5,334 nucleotides of DNA from Bacillota bacterium (GTDB lineage Bacteria; Bacillota_A; Clostridia; Lutisporales; Lutisporaceae), in assembly GCA_022706865.1 (NCBI GenBank), contig JAKJBT010000103.1, positions 1 to 5,334 of the forward strand. The letters run 5' to 3'. The notes beneath the pieces were generated by a model. It did not search any database. It was not told the DNA's origin and saw only the letters and a program-made list of their open reading frames with translations. The translations under genes and the position numbers were made by a program. Below, one piece after another: positions 1 through 5,003 of this stretch (positions are counted from its first letter, which is position 1; each line of letters begins with the position of its first letter).

Positions 1-447
1 GACCTCGTATCTGTTCAAATCAATTATCAGATTGCCTGATTTAATAATCTGCCCGCTGCCTTCCAAACCGGAATTGAGAAAATTGGCCCTTCTTATGTTG
101 GCCTTTACTCTGGCCATAAGCTCCCGTACGCTGAAGGGCTTTGTCATATAGTCATCCGCACCCAGCTCCAGGCCCAGAACCTTGTCCACTTCCTCTTCCT
201 TTGCCGTAAGCATTATTATTGGAGTACTGACATTCTCCCTCAGCTTCTTGCACACAGTAAAGCCATCCATTACAGGAAGCATAATATCAAGCACAATAAG
301 ATCCGGTTTATGCTCGTATGTCATGTTCACAGCCTGCTGTCCGTCTTCAGCCACAAATACCTTATAGCCTTCCTTCTCCAGGTTGAATTTTATGATATCT
401 GCAATTGGCTTTTCATCGTCTACCACAAGAATTCTTCTGTTTTCCAT
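1..447 (-). CDS. walR: WalR/YycF-like OmpR-family response regulator, N-terminal part (C-terminus outside window)
   Basis: This is a cytoplasmic two-component response regulator. A partner histidine kinase (WalK/YycG type) is expected to phosphorylate it, after which it would bind DNA. The 149 codons present translate without a stop from ATG at 447. Residues 1-120 form the receiver domain: acidic pair D10/D11 in [13 protein letters not shown], phospho-acceptor D54 in VLDIMLP, switch threonine T81 in MLTAK, and conserved K103 in MTKPFS. The stretch [13 protein letters not shown] closely matches my recollection of Bacillus WalR, which is why I prefer WalR over PhoB. Residues from about 137 ([13 protein letters not shown]) begin the OmpR/PhoB winged-helix domain, and the remaining part (about 85 residues by family length) lies beyond position 1. 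The start is supported by a GGTGG Shine-Dalgarno 8 nt upstream. Known WalR proteins control peptidoglycan hydrolase genes, which fits the nearby M23 gene. A PhoB/PhoP-type paralogue remains possible. Confidence 0.85.
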   Translation of the reverse strand, partial: MENRRILVVDDEKPIADIIKFNLEKEGYKVFVAEDGQQAVNMTYEHKPDLIVLDIMLPVMDGFTVCKKLRENVSTPIIMLTAKEEEVDKVLGLELGADDYMTKPFSVRELMARVKANIRRANFLNSGLEGSGQIIKSGNLIIDLNRYEV

Positions 448-486
448 CAAATACACCACCCCATAAATCAAATAAATCAACTCTTC
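448..486 (-). promoter_or_regulatory. walR mRNA leader with tandem 9-bp repeat and non-canonical ribosome binding site
   Basis: Read on the minus strand, the walR leader holds two perfect back-to-back copies of TTGATTTAT (480-472 and 471-463), followed at once by GGGGTGGTG (462-454), whose GGTGG core sits 8 nt before the ATG. The Shine-Dalgarno is G-rich but lacks the AGGAGG form seen at the M23 and zinc-ribbon genes. The repeat may be neutral or may set the accessibility of the ribosome binding site. Confidence 0.4.
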
Positions 487-494
487 ATAAACAT

Positions 495-523
495 ATTTTA
501 CTACTTATGCTCTTATTACGCAA
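495..523 (-). promoter_or_regulatory. candidate sigma-A promoter of walR
   Basis: On the minus strand TTGCGT (523-518) is followed after 17 nt by TAAAAT (500-495). The -10 has one mismatch to TATAAT, and the -35 keeps only the TTG. Initiation would fall near 488 and give a leader of about 40 nt. The -35 lies inside a small palindrome (512-527, arms CTTATT and AATAAG), so a bound regulator could block it. Assigned by eye from consensus and spacing only. Confidence 0.4.
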
Positions 524-576
524 TAAGTCAGGTTTTTCCGGCAGATGCAGGACAAAAGGACGAAAGCACTATCATC

Positions 577-618
577 AATAGGGACCAATGTCCTATTAAA
601 ATAAGGCCTGTACCTTAT
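577..618. repeat. two adjacent inverted repeats (577-597 and 601-618)
   Basis: The first has arms AATAGGGAC and GTCCTATT around CAAT, with one unpaired G (583), giving 8 base pairs. Three bases later the second has perfect arms ATAAGG and CCTTAT around a 6-nt loop. Both can fold on either RNA strand. They lie about 90 bp upstream of the walR start-site candidate, so they could be operators or part of a structured RNA. Confidence 0.5.
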
Positions 619-666
619 ACTAATTTTGGCAAAAGTAATATAAAATGTAAGCATCTCAACAAAATG

Positions 667-690
667 TTTTATATCCCCCCGGATATAAAA
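667..690. repeat. perfect 10-bp inverted repeat with 4-nt loop
   Basis: The left arm TTTTATATCC (667-676) and right arm GGATATAAAA (681-690) are exact reverse complements separated by CCCC. On the minus strand the loop is GGGG. The right arm shares its A-run with the T-tract of the adjacent terminator (687-692 as read on the minus strand), so two hairpins stand almost end to end. It may be a second terminator-like hairpin or a protein-binding palindrome. Confidence 0.65.
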
Positions 691-719
691 AAGGCGGTCG
701 TCTCGACCGCTCTTTTTTT
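687..719. terminator. bidirectional rho-independent terminator downstream of the gluzincin gene
   Basis: The stem is GCGGTCG (694-700) paired with CGACCGC (704-710) around TCT. The minus-strand transcript ends in a run of six U (692-687), starting 24 nt after the gluzincin stop codon at 718-720. The plus strand carries seven T at 713-719, so it would also terminate plus-strand transcription. It separates the gluzincin gene from walR. Confidence 0.85.
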
Positions 720-1551
720 ACCTCTTCCAAGCCCCTGAATCAATATATTCATTCAGATCTTCTCCGTATATTCTAAAAAAAGCCTCATCCAGGGTGCTTC
801 CATATTTAAGTTCGTCCAGCATGCGGTTCATGCTTTTCCTTCCCCTCTGCTCAATAAGCCTTCTTACAATATCGTAAGACTGCCTGTAGGACTGTGTTTC
901 ATCCAATTCCATAAAGTCATTCCTAAGCTCATGGGCAGTGTAGTGCCTTTCGTAACTAAAGCCCTTTGCCCACTCTGTCCCATCCACATCATACTCTTCA
1001 TAAAGGGCAAGTCCTTCTGTAAGCCACAGCTCTATATTTCCTCCGGTTCTATAGTCAATCACCCTGTGCACGTACTCATGAAGTATCGGTCCGTCTGCTT
1101 CGTAATCCCTGGTAAATATCTGCGCACTGTCCAGATATGCTTTGGGTGACAGCACATGAATAATACCCAGATTATAAAGCCCCATAACCGCTTGTCCTTT
1201 GACAGACTGCTGATAATCCCACATGCTTTCCTGATCATCGTACACAAACACTATGGTTTTATCCTTCGGATAAAAACCGTAGTGCATTCCTTCAACCTTA
1301 TAGCTCTTTTCAAAAATTCCCGCTATATCTCTTACTGTATCCTCATCTTTATCGGTATACTTAATGATAAAATGCTCAGTCTCATATATATTGAACTCAG
1401 GGGTGAATTCACTGCTTTTTATATGAGCAAATACCTTGAGGGCTTCATATCCCTGCATTTTTACAGCCATAAACCCTTTATCGCCGGTGAAAAAAAATAG
1501 TACTGTCGATAATATTAGTACTATTGCCAGTTTTGATATTCTTTTTTTCAT
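718..1551 (-). CDS. membrane-anchored or secreted gluzincin metallopeptidase (peptidase MA-like, HEXXH)
   Basis: This 277-residue protein is a probable zinc peptidase acting outside the membrane. The N-terminus MKKRISK is followed by a hydrophobic segment at about residues 8-22, which is either an uncleaved anchor or a signal peptide. The catalytic motif is HEYVH (H158, E159, H162) within GPILHEYVHRVIDY, and the likely third zinc ligand is E179 in ELWLTEGLALYEE. The HEXXH plus W-L-x-E-G-x-A layout is typical of the MA-clan (gluzincin) family. Substrate is unknown. The ATG at 1551 is preferred because GAAGGG (1561-1566) lies 9 nt upstream and the resulting protein begins with a standard signal-like sequence. 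An in-frame TTG at 1572 would add seven residues, and an AGGAG lies 11 nt before it. The gene has its own promoter candidate and a strong terminator, so it is probably monocistronic, although read-through from the zinc-ribbon gene is possible. Confidence 0.85.
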   Translation of the reverse strand: MKKRISKLAIVLILSTVLFFFTGDKGFMAVKMQGYEALKVFAHIKSSEFTPEFNIYETEHFIIKYTDKDEDTVRDIAGIFEKSYKVEGMHYGFYPKDKTIVFVYDDQESMWDYQQSVKGQAVMGLYNLGIIHVLSPKAYLDSAQIFTRDYEADGPILHEYVHRVIDYRTGGNIELWLTEGLALYEEYDVDGTEWAKGFSYERHYTAHELRNDFMELDETQSYRQSYDIVRRLIEQRGRKSMNRMLDELKYGSTLDEAFFRIYGEDLNEYIDSGAWKR

Positions 1552-1604
1552 ATATCTAATCCCTTCTAACAAGAGCAGTACAGCTCCTGAGAATCAGCGA
1601 ATCA

Positions 1605-1632
1605 AATATATAATATCATAATTTTATGTTAA
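1605..1632 (-). promoter_or_regulatory. candidate sigma-A promoter of the gluzincin gene
   Basis: On the minus strand TTAACA (1632-1627, one mismatch to TTGACA) is followed after 16 nt by TATATT (1610-1605, one mismatch to TATAAT). Initiation near 1598 gives a leader of about 45 nt before ATG 1551. No convincing hairpin terminator is visible between the zinc-ribbon stop (1664) and this promoter, so some read-through is plausible. Confidence 0.5.
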
Positions 1633-1663
1633 CTTCATTGGTATTTTTTGATACTCTTATACT

Positions 1664-1873
1664 CTAATGGCAGCCGCTGCAACCTCCGCAGCTTCCGCTG
1701 CTGCATCCTCCGCCGCCTTTTGATGATCCCACACTGCAGCATTTACCTTCAAAAACCTGTTTTATATCCTCGCTTCCGCATTTTGGACACTTTATATTCT
1801 CTCTGTCCGATAATTTTACTATCTCTTCAAATTTTTCACCGCATTTGGTACATTTGAAATCTATTAAAGCCAT
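1664..1873 (-). CDS. FmdB-type small zinc-ribbon protein with Gly/Ser/Cys-rich tail
   Basis: This is a 69-residue putative regulatory or zinc-binding protein of the FmdB/CxxC ribbon type. Residues 1-36 carry two CxxC knuckles, C8-x-x-C11 (FKCTKCGEKFEE) and C29-x-x-C32 (IKCPKCGSED), with the typical MALIDFKC opening. Residues 46-69 form a flexible tail rich in Gly, Ser and Cys that ends CSGCH and adds eight further cysteines. Family members are common in anaerobes and their biochemical role is largely undefined, so no function is assigned. The ATG at 1873 is chosen because AAGGAG (1887-1882) sits 8 nt upstream; a longer reading frame from 1909 lacks this support and would add residues absent from the family. 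It is transcribed divergently from the subtilase gene from an overlapping promoter region. Confidence 0.85.
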   Translation of the reverse strand: MALIDFKCTKCGEKFEEIVKLSDRENIKCPKCGSEDIKQVFEGKCCSVGSSKGGGGCSSGSCGGCSGCH

Positions 1874-1895
1874 AAGCAACACTCCTTTACTATAA

Positions 1896-1926
1896 ATTAT
1901 ATATACCATTCACCAATTTTTTTCAA
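1896..1926 (-). promoter_or_regulatory. candidate sigma-A promoter of the zinc-ribbon gene
   Basis: On the minus strand TTGAAA (1926-1921) is followed by the run TATATAAT (1903-1896). This gives TATATA at 17-nt spacing or TATAAT at 19-nt spacing. The transcript would start around 1890, with the AAGGAG ribosome site near its 5' end. Confidence 0.6.
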
Positions 1927-1937
1927 TAGCATATTAT
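1909..1937 (+). promoter_or_regulatory. candidate promoter of the S8 subtilase gene
   Basis: TTCACC (1909-1914) is followed after 17 nt by TATTAT (1932-1937), which matches sigma-A consensus at 4/6 and 5/6 positions. The transcript would start near 1944 and have a 34-nt leader containing GGGGG (1967-1971), 6 nt before ATG 1978. A perfect TATAAT at 1958-1963 lies too close to the start codon and lacks a -35. The promoter overlaps that of the divergent zinc-ribbon gene. Confidence 0.35.
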
Positions 1938-1977
1938 GAAATTACCGCTGATAAATCTATAATACCGGGGGATAACC

Positions 1978-3201
1978 ATGATTTCAATTTTTTCATGTTT
2001 CAAAAGTTTTAAAAAGGTTGATCCGGCAGTAAAAAGATATATTTCCATCAAAAAAGTTAAAACCATACCTGTTATAATAACTTTTAAAAGGCCTCTTGAT
2101 CCGAAAACCGAATCGGCACTGAAACGAAAGGGTCTCAGGGTAAAATACCATGTTCCCTTTCTGAATGCAGTCACCGGTAAAATAAGTATCGGTAATTTTG
2201 ATTCTGTCAGTAGTTTTGTCGATATTGCAAAAATATATTTTGACGGTACTGCAAAACTTATGGGCGGCATTGAAAGCCGTGATACGGCCCTTGAAAGCCC
2301 CGGACCAGCCTCTGTTCATTTGAGCGGAAAAGGCATTACTGCCTCCTTTATTGATTCCGGCGTGTATCCCCACCCTGACCTGACAAGGCCCCGGAACAGA
2401 ATCACAGCCTTTAGGGATTATATTAATGAAATCAATGAACCCTATGATGATAACGGCCATGGCACCGCCTGTATAGGAGCGGCCTTTGGAGCCTCCATTG
2501 ACGGAAAGTTCAGGGCAGCAGCTTATGACTGCAATATTGTATGTGCAAAGGCCTTCAACAGTCTGGGCTATGGATGCTTCTCAGATATATTGGCCGCAAT
2601 GCAGTGGATATACAGTATAAAAGAAAAATACAACATCAGGGTCCTTGTGCTTCCCTTTGGCTGCTGCTGCACAAGCAAGCATTTCGATATTCTGAGTCTG
2701 GCATCGGAGGCCCTTTGGAACAACGGCCTATTTATCTGCACCTGTGCCGGAAACCTGGGCCCTCATGAGGCCAGTGTGACTTCTCCCGGAATTTGCGGTT
2801 CCGCCTTCACAACAGGAGCCTGTACTGCTTCCGGATCTTCTTCAAGAGTTGCACCCTTCAGCGGCCGCGGTCCTGTGGAAGACAAATATGACAAGCCTGA
2901 TGCCGTCATGCCCGGATATAAGATAGCAACCCTTAATGCCGATACGGATTACATACCCGGGAGTAAACCATCATACCAGTCAAAGCTTTCAGGGCAGCAA
3001 TACACTCAAATAAGCGGGACCTCTGCTGCGGCAAGCATGACTGCTGCTGCCGCAGTGCTTCTGTATCAGAAAAAGCCGAATCTGTCGCCTTCAGATATTA
3101 AAAGCCTGCTTAAGAGGTTCTGCATCTCGCTGAATGAGCTTAAAACCGCTCAAGGTGCCGGCATAATTGATATGAAAAAGATTGAGGAATTCAAATTTTA
3201 A
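1978..3201 (+). CDS. S8 family serine protease (subtilase), cytoplasmic type
   Basis: This 407-residue protein is a putative endopeptidase of the subtilisin family. Residues about 29-95 look like an I9-like inhibitory propeptide (IPVIITFKRPLDPKTESALKR). The catalytic domain covers about 115-400. All active-site residues are visible: D126 in ASFIDSG, H161 in DDNGHGTA, oxyanion N259 in CAGNLGP, and nucleophile S349 in SGTSAAAS. No signal peptide or membrane segment is seen, so it is probably intracellular, as for AprX-like proteases. Oddities: the usual SLG of the substrate-binding strand reads PFG (226-228), the GTSMAxP signature reads GTSAAAS, and there are 13 cysteines including a CCC run (229-231), which suits a reducing cytoplasm. 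The ATG at 1978 follows GGGGG (1967-1971), a weak ribosome site. It lies head-to-head with the zinc-ribbon gene and tail-to-tail with the M23 gene. Substrate unknown; a spore- or stationary-phase role is possible but unproven. Confidence 0.92.
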   Translation: MISIFSCFKSFKKVDPAVKRYISIKKVKTIPVIITFKRPLDPKTESALKRKGLRVKYHVPFLNAVTGKISIGNFDSVSSFVDIAKIYFDGTAKLMGGIESRDTALESPGPASVHLSGKGITASFIDSGVYPHPDLTRPRNRITAFRDYINEINEPYDDNGHGTACIGAAFGASIDGKFRAAAYDCNIVCAKAFNSLGYGCFSDILAAMQWIYSIKEKYNIRVLVLPFGCCCTSKHFDILSLASEALWNNGLFICTCAGNLGPHEASVTSPGICGSAFTTGACTASGSSSRVAPFSGRGPVEDKYDKPDAVMPGYKIATLNADTDYIPGSKPSYQSKLSGQQYTQISGTSAAASMTAAAAVLLYQKKPNLSPSDIKSLLKRFCISLNELKTAQGAGIIDMKKIEEFKF

Positions 3202-3217
3202 TCCCTCAATCTTTTTT
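3175..3217. terminator. bidirectional terminator shared by the subtilase and M23 genes
   Basis: AAAAAGATTGAGG (3175-3187) pairs perfectly over 13 bp with CCTCAATCTTTTT (3204-3216), with a 16-nt loop. Its U-run (3212-3217) ends plus-strand transcripts and its A-run (3175-3179) ends minus-strand ones. The left arm is the last coding stretch of the subtilase and the stop codon (3199-3201) sits in the loop. The M23 stop codon is at 3231-3233. Confidence 0.85.
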
Positions 3218-3230
3218 AATTTACTTCATA

Positions 3231-4715
3231 TTACTTTAAATAGTTTGCCGGATTCTGTATGACGCCATTCTTGCGTATCTCAAAATGTACATGAGGCCCC
3301 GTACTGTTTCCCGAGCTGCCAACCTCACCTATCTTCTGGCCTTTATAAACCTTTTGCCCGACACTTACACTGTACTTGCTGAGATGTCCGTAGTAAGATA
3401 CAAAGTTGGCGCCGTGATCTATTATTATAAGCTTGCCGTATCCGCCTTGATAACCGACAAAGGTCACTTCCCCTCCATCCGAAGCTTTTACTGCGGAACC
3501 ATAAGGAGCTCCGATATCTATGCCTGTATGTCTTCTGCCCCATCGCATTCCATATCTTGATGTTATGCTTCCCCTGGCCGGATATGAGAATGTTCCCGTT
3601 CCCTTCTTTGGCGGCGGGTCTTTGGTCCCTTTAACGATTATCTGTGTCTTAGGCTCTTTGATCATTTTCTCACTGAGAATTGTCCTTCCGGTCTCAATGC
3701 CGTTAACCTTTGTAACATCGGCAACAACTTCTTTTTCGCCGTATATGCCCTTGACCCTTATACTGGTCTCATCCTTATACATTGAGCTGCTGAATTCCAC
3801 CTTCTGATCGAATTCCGCCTTATCAATGAATGTGATAGTTTCCACCGTCTTTACGCTTATAAGAGGCTTTGGAACAATCAGGTTTATCATCTGGCCGATC
3901 TTAATCCTTTCCGGATTGACTCCCGGATTGGCTTTTTCCAAATCCGAAAGAGACATATTGTACTTGCGTGATATGGACCAGAAGCTCTCGCCGGACTTTA
4001 CCTCATGGGTCCTGATTTCATTGGTCCCCTTTATAATAAAATCTATAATCTCATCTTTATCAGCTATTTCCGAAGCATCTATAAACTCATCCTTAAGCTC
4101 TACCTTTTCTGCAAAACCAATCTCCTTAATCTTTGATCTGTCTGCTCCGGCCAGGCTCCTGTCCTGAATCTCCTTCAAAAGCTCTTCAGCTTTTTCCTTT
4201 GTCTTCAAAACTGCAATAATATTACCGTCTGCATATAAGCTGCACCCCTGAACCTTGAATTCAACGTTCTTGCCCAGGACTTCAACCAATGCATCGTCCT
4301 TAAGTATTTCCTTGCTTGATGCCCTTGTTTTTTCATATGTAATTTCGCTGCTGAAGCTTATTTCGGAATCAGCCTTTTCCTGGTATTTCTGCTTCAAAAT
4401 ATGTAATGCGCTTTCGACCGTCTTTGGGTTCCTGACCTTACAGATTTCAACTCCATTCACCTTTACGGTATATGCTTTTCCTGAAGCATAAACAAAAACC
4501 GAGGTAAATACCAGGAGTACAATCAATCCGCAGGCTATGGCGAATCTTCTTCTGTTCACAATCTTTCTGGAATATATATGTTTATTTAATGAATTAGCTC
4601 CAGTATTTGTAATCTTATTCAAACTATTCTTGATAAATCTCTTGACATTTTCAATTCCGCCGGAAATCTTGCTCCCGTATCGTGCTGCTGCTTCCTTTAA
4701 CTTACTTCCCTCCAT
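3231..4715 (-). CDS. membrane-anchored M23 peptidoglycan endopeptidase with LysM and G5 domains
   Basis: This 494-residue protein is a probable cell-wall hydrolase that cuts peptide cross-links of peptidoglycan. A basic cytoplasmic N-terminus of about 57 residues is followed by a transmembrane segment at 58-77 (FAIACGLIVLLVF). Residues 80-230 hold two copies of a short module. A LysM domain covers about 237-281 (HEVKSGESFWSISRKY), a G5 domain about 285-363, then a Pro/Lys linker (DPPPKKG). The M23 domain covers about 376-494: zinc ligands H396 and D400 (HTGID) and H477 (HVHFE), with catalytic H444 (YYGHLS) and H475. The catalytic set is complete, so it should be active (LytM/gametolysin type). 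The start is supported by AGGAGG (4728-4723) 7 nt upstream. Its neighbour WalR is a known controller of such enzymes in other Firmicutes. The alternative is a spore-cortex or sporulation-stage M23 protein; nothing here decides that. Confidence 0.95.
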   Translation of the reverse strand: MEGSKLKEAAARYGSKISGGIENVKRFIKNSLNKITNTGANSLNKHIYSRKIVNRRRFAIACGLIVLLVFTSVFVYASGKAYTVKVNGVEICKVRNPKTVESALHILKQKYQEKADSEISFSSEITYEKTRASSKEILKDDALVEVLGKNVEFKVQGCSLYADGNIIAVLKTKEKAEELLKEIQDRSLAGADRSKIKEIGFAEKVELKDEFIDASEIADKDEIIDFIIKGTNEIRTHEVKSGESFWSISRKYNMSLSDLEKANPGVNPERIKIGQMINLIVPKPLISVKTVETITFIDKAEFDQKVEFSSSMYKDETSIRVKGIYGEKEVVADVTKVNGIETGRTILSEKMIKEPKTQIIVKGTKDPPPKKGTGTFSYPARGSITSRYGMRWGRRHTGIDIGAPYGSAVKASDGGEVTFVGYQGGYGKLIIIDHGANFVSYYGHLSKYSVSVGQKVYKGQKIGEVGSSGNSTGPHVHFEIRKNGVIQNPANYLK

Positions 4716-4752
4716 CTATTCGCCTCCTTCAGCAGTAATTACGGTTTTGTAA

Positions 4753-4782
4753 GCTATATGTATCTGGCACAAGACATATAGC
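4753..4782. repeat. perfect 9-bp inverted repeat in the M23 mRNA leader
   Basis: Arms GCTATATGT (4753-4761) and ACATATAGC (4774-4782) are exact reverse complements around a 12-nt loop. The element lies only a few nucleotides downstream of the predicted M23 start site (about 4787), so it would form a hairpin at the very 5' end of the mRNA. It could stabilise the transcript, or act as an operator, or as an RNA-protein site. There is no U-run after it, so it is not an intrinsic terminator. Confidence 0.6.
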
Positions 4783-4793
4783 CTGTATAAATT

Positions 4794-4822
4794 ATTCTAC
4801 AATAAAAACAGATAATATTCAA
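4794..4822 (-). promoter_or_regulatory. candidate sigma-A promoter of the M23 peptidase gene
   Basis: On the minus strand TTGAAT (4822-4817) is followed after exactly 17 nt by TAGAAT (4799-4794). Each hexamer is close to consensus (4/6 and 5/6). Initiation near 4787 gives a leader of about 72 nt containing the hairpin 4753-4782 and the AGGAGG ribosome site (4728-4723). Confidence 0.65.
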
Positions 4823-4934
4823 ATTTTTATGTCTACATCCATTATTTGCCATTTACTGTATAAATGCTTGTAATTATTAGTATTCAAAGTTGCCCTTTTT
4901 ATTCACTTTTTTTGTACAAGCAATGCCATAAACA

Positions 4935-4956
4935 ACATATAAATATGTCACATGTG
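4935..4956. repeat. two adjoining palindromes upstream of the dnaD-like -10
   Basis: ACATAT (4935-4940) and ATATGT (4943-4948) form a 6-bp inverted repeat around AA, directly followed by the perfect 8-bp palindrome CACATGTG (4949-4956). Together they fill the -35 and spacer region of the dnaD-like promoter and end one base before its -10. They are therefore placed as operators would be. Confidence 0.5.
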
Positions 4957-4963
4957 GTATAAT
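4955..4963 (+). promoter_or_regulatory. extended -10 promoter of the dnaD-like gene
   Basis: TGG followed by TATAAT (4958-4963) is a perfect -10 with the TGn extension. The -35 position (4935-4940) reads ACATAT and does not match consensus, so recognition probably relies on the extended -10. Transcription would start near 4970, about 34 nt before ATG 5004, with AAGGAG (4988-4993) as ribosome site. Confidence 0.7.
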
Positions 4964-5003
4964 TATGATATACGCTTAAATAGTTCCAAGGAGTGCTTTA
5001 TTT

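Larger units (their letters stand above)
448..717. other. 270-bp intergenic region rich in inverted repeats
   Basis: I find no supportable protein gene here. The region holds a walR promoter candidate and a series of inverted repeats: 512-527 (CTTATT/AATAAG, 4-nt centre); 577-597 (AATAGGGAC/GTCCTATT, loop CAAT, one bulged G); 601-618 (ATAAGG/CCTTAT, 6-nt loop); 667-690 (arms TTTTATATCC/GGATATAAAA, loop CCCC); and the terminator 694-710. I do not recognise a known riboswitch class. It could be a long structured leader of walR, an operator cluster, or a small RNA on either strand ending at the bidirectional terminator. Confidence 0.6.

Noticed and set aside
448..717. Known riboswitch or T-box in the walR upstream region
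   Set aside because: I compared it by eye with common classes (T-box, GEMM, SAM, ydaO-type) and found no diagnostic conserved core.
310..738. 142-codon open frame on the plus strand
   Set aside because: It runs antisense to walR and through the inverted-repeat region, has no recognisable domain or ribosome site, and ends inside the gluzincin gene.
1156..1500. 114-codon plus-strand open frame
   Set aside because: Antisense shadow of the gluzincin gene, whose zinc motif makes it clearly the coding strand.
1552..1572. Upstream TTG start adding seven residues to the gluzincin
   Set aside because: The ATG at 1551 has a closer ribosome site (GAAGGG, 9 nt) and gives a standard MKKR signal-like N-terminus; the TTG remains a weaker alternative.
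1958..1963. Perfect TATAAT just upstream of the subtilase
   Set aside because: It lies only 14 nt before the start codon, which would put the ribosome site at the mRNA 5' end, and no -35 accompanies it; the TTCACC/TATTAT pair further upstream fits better.
1993..2460. 155-codon minus-strand open frame (and others at 1923-2270, 2541-2768)
   Set aside because: Lie within the subtilase gene in other frames; the subtilase carries an intact catalytic triad.
3520..4167. Plus-strand open frames opposite the M23 gene
   Set aside because: The M23 gene has complete domain structure and a strong ribosome site; the hydrophobic antisense frames are shadows.
4899..4907. TTATTCACT, one mismatch from a DnaA box, near the dnaD-like gene
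   Set aside because: A single imperfect 9-mer in AT-rich DNA is expected by chance and there is no cluster of boxes, so no origin is claimed.
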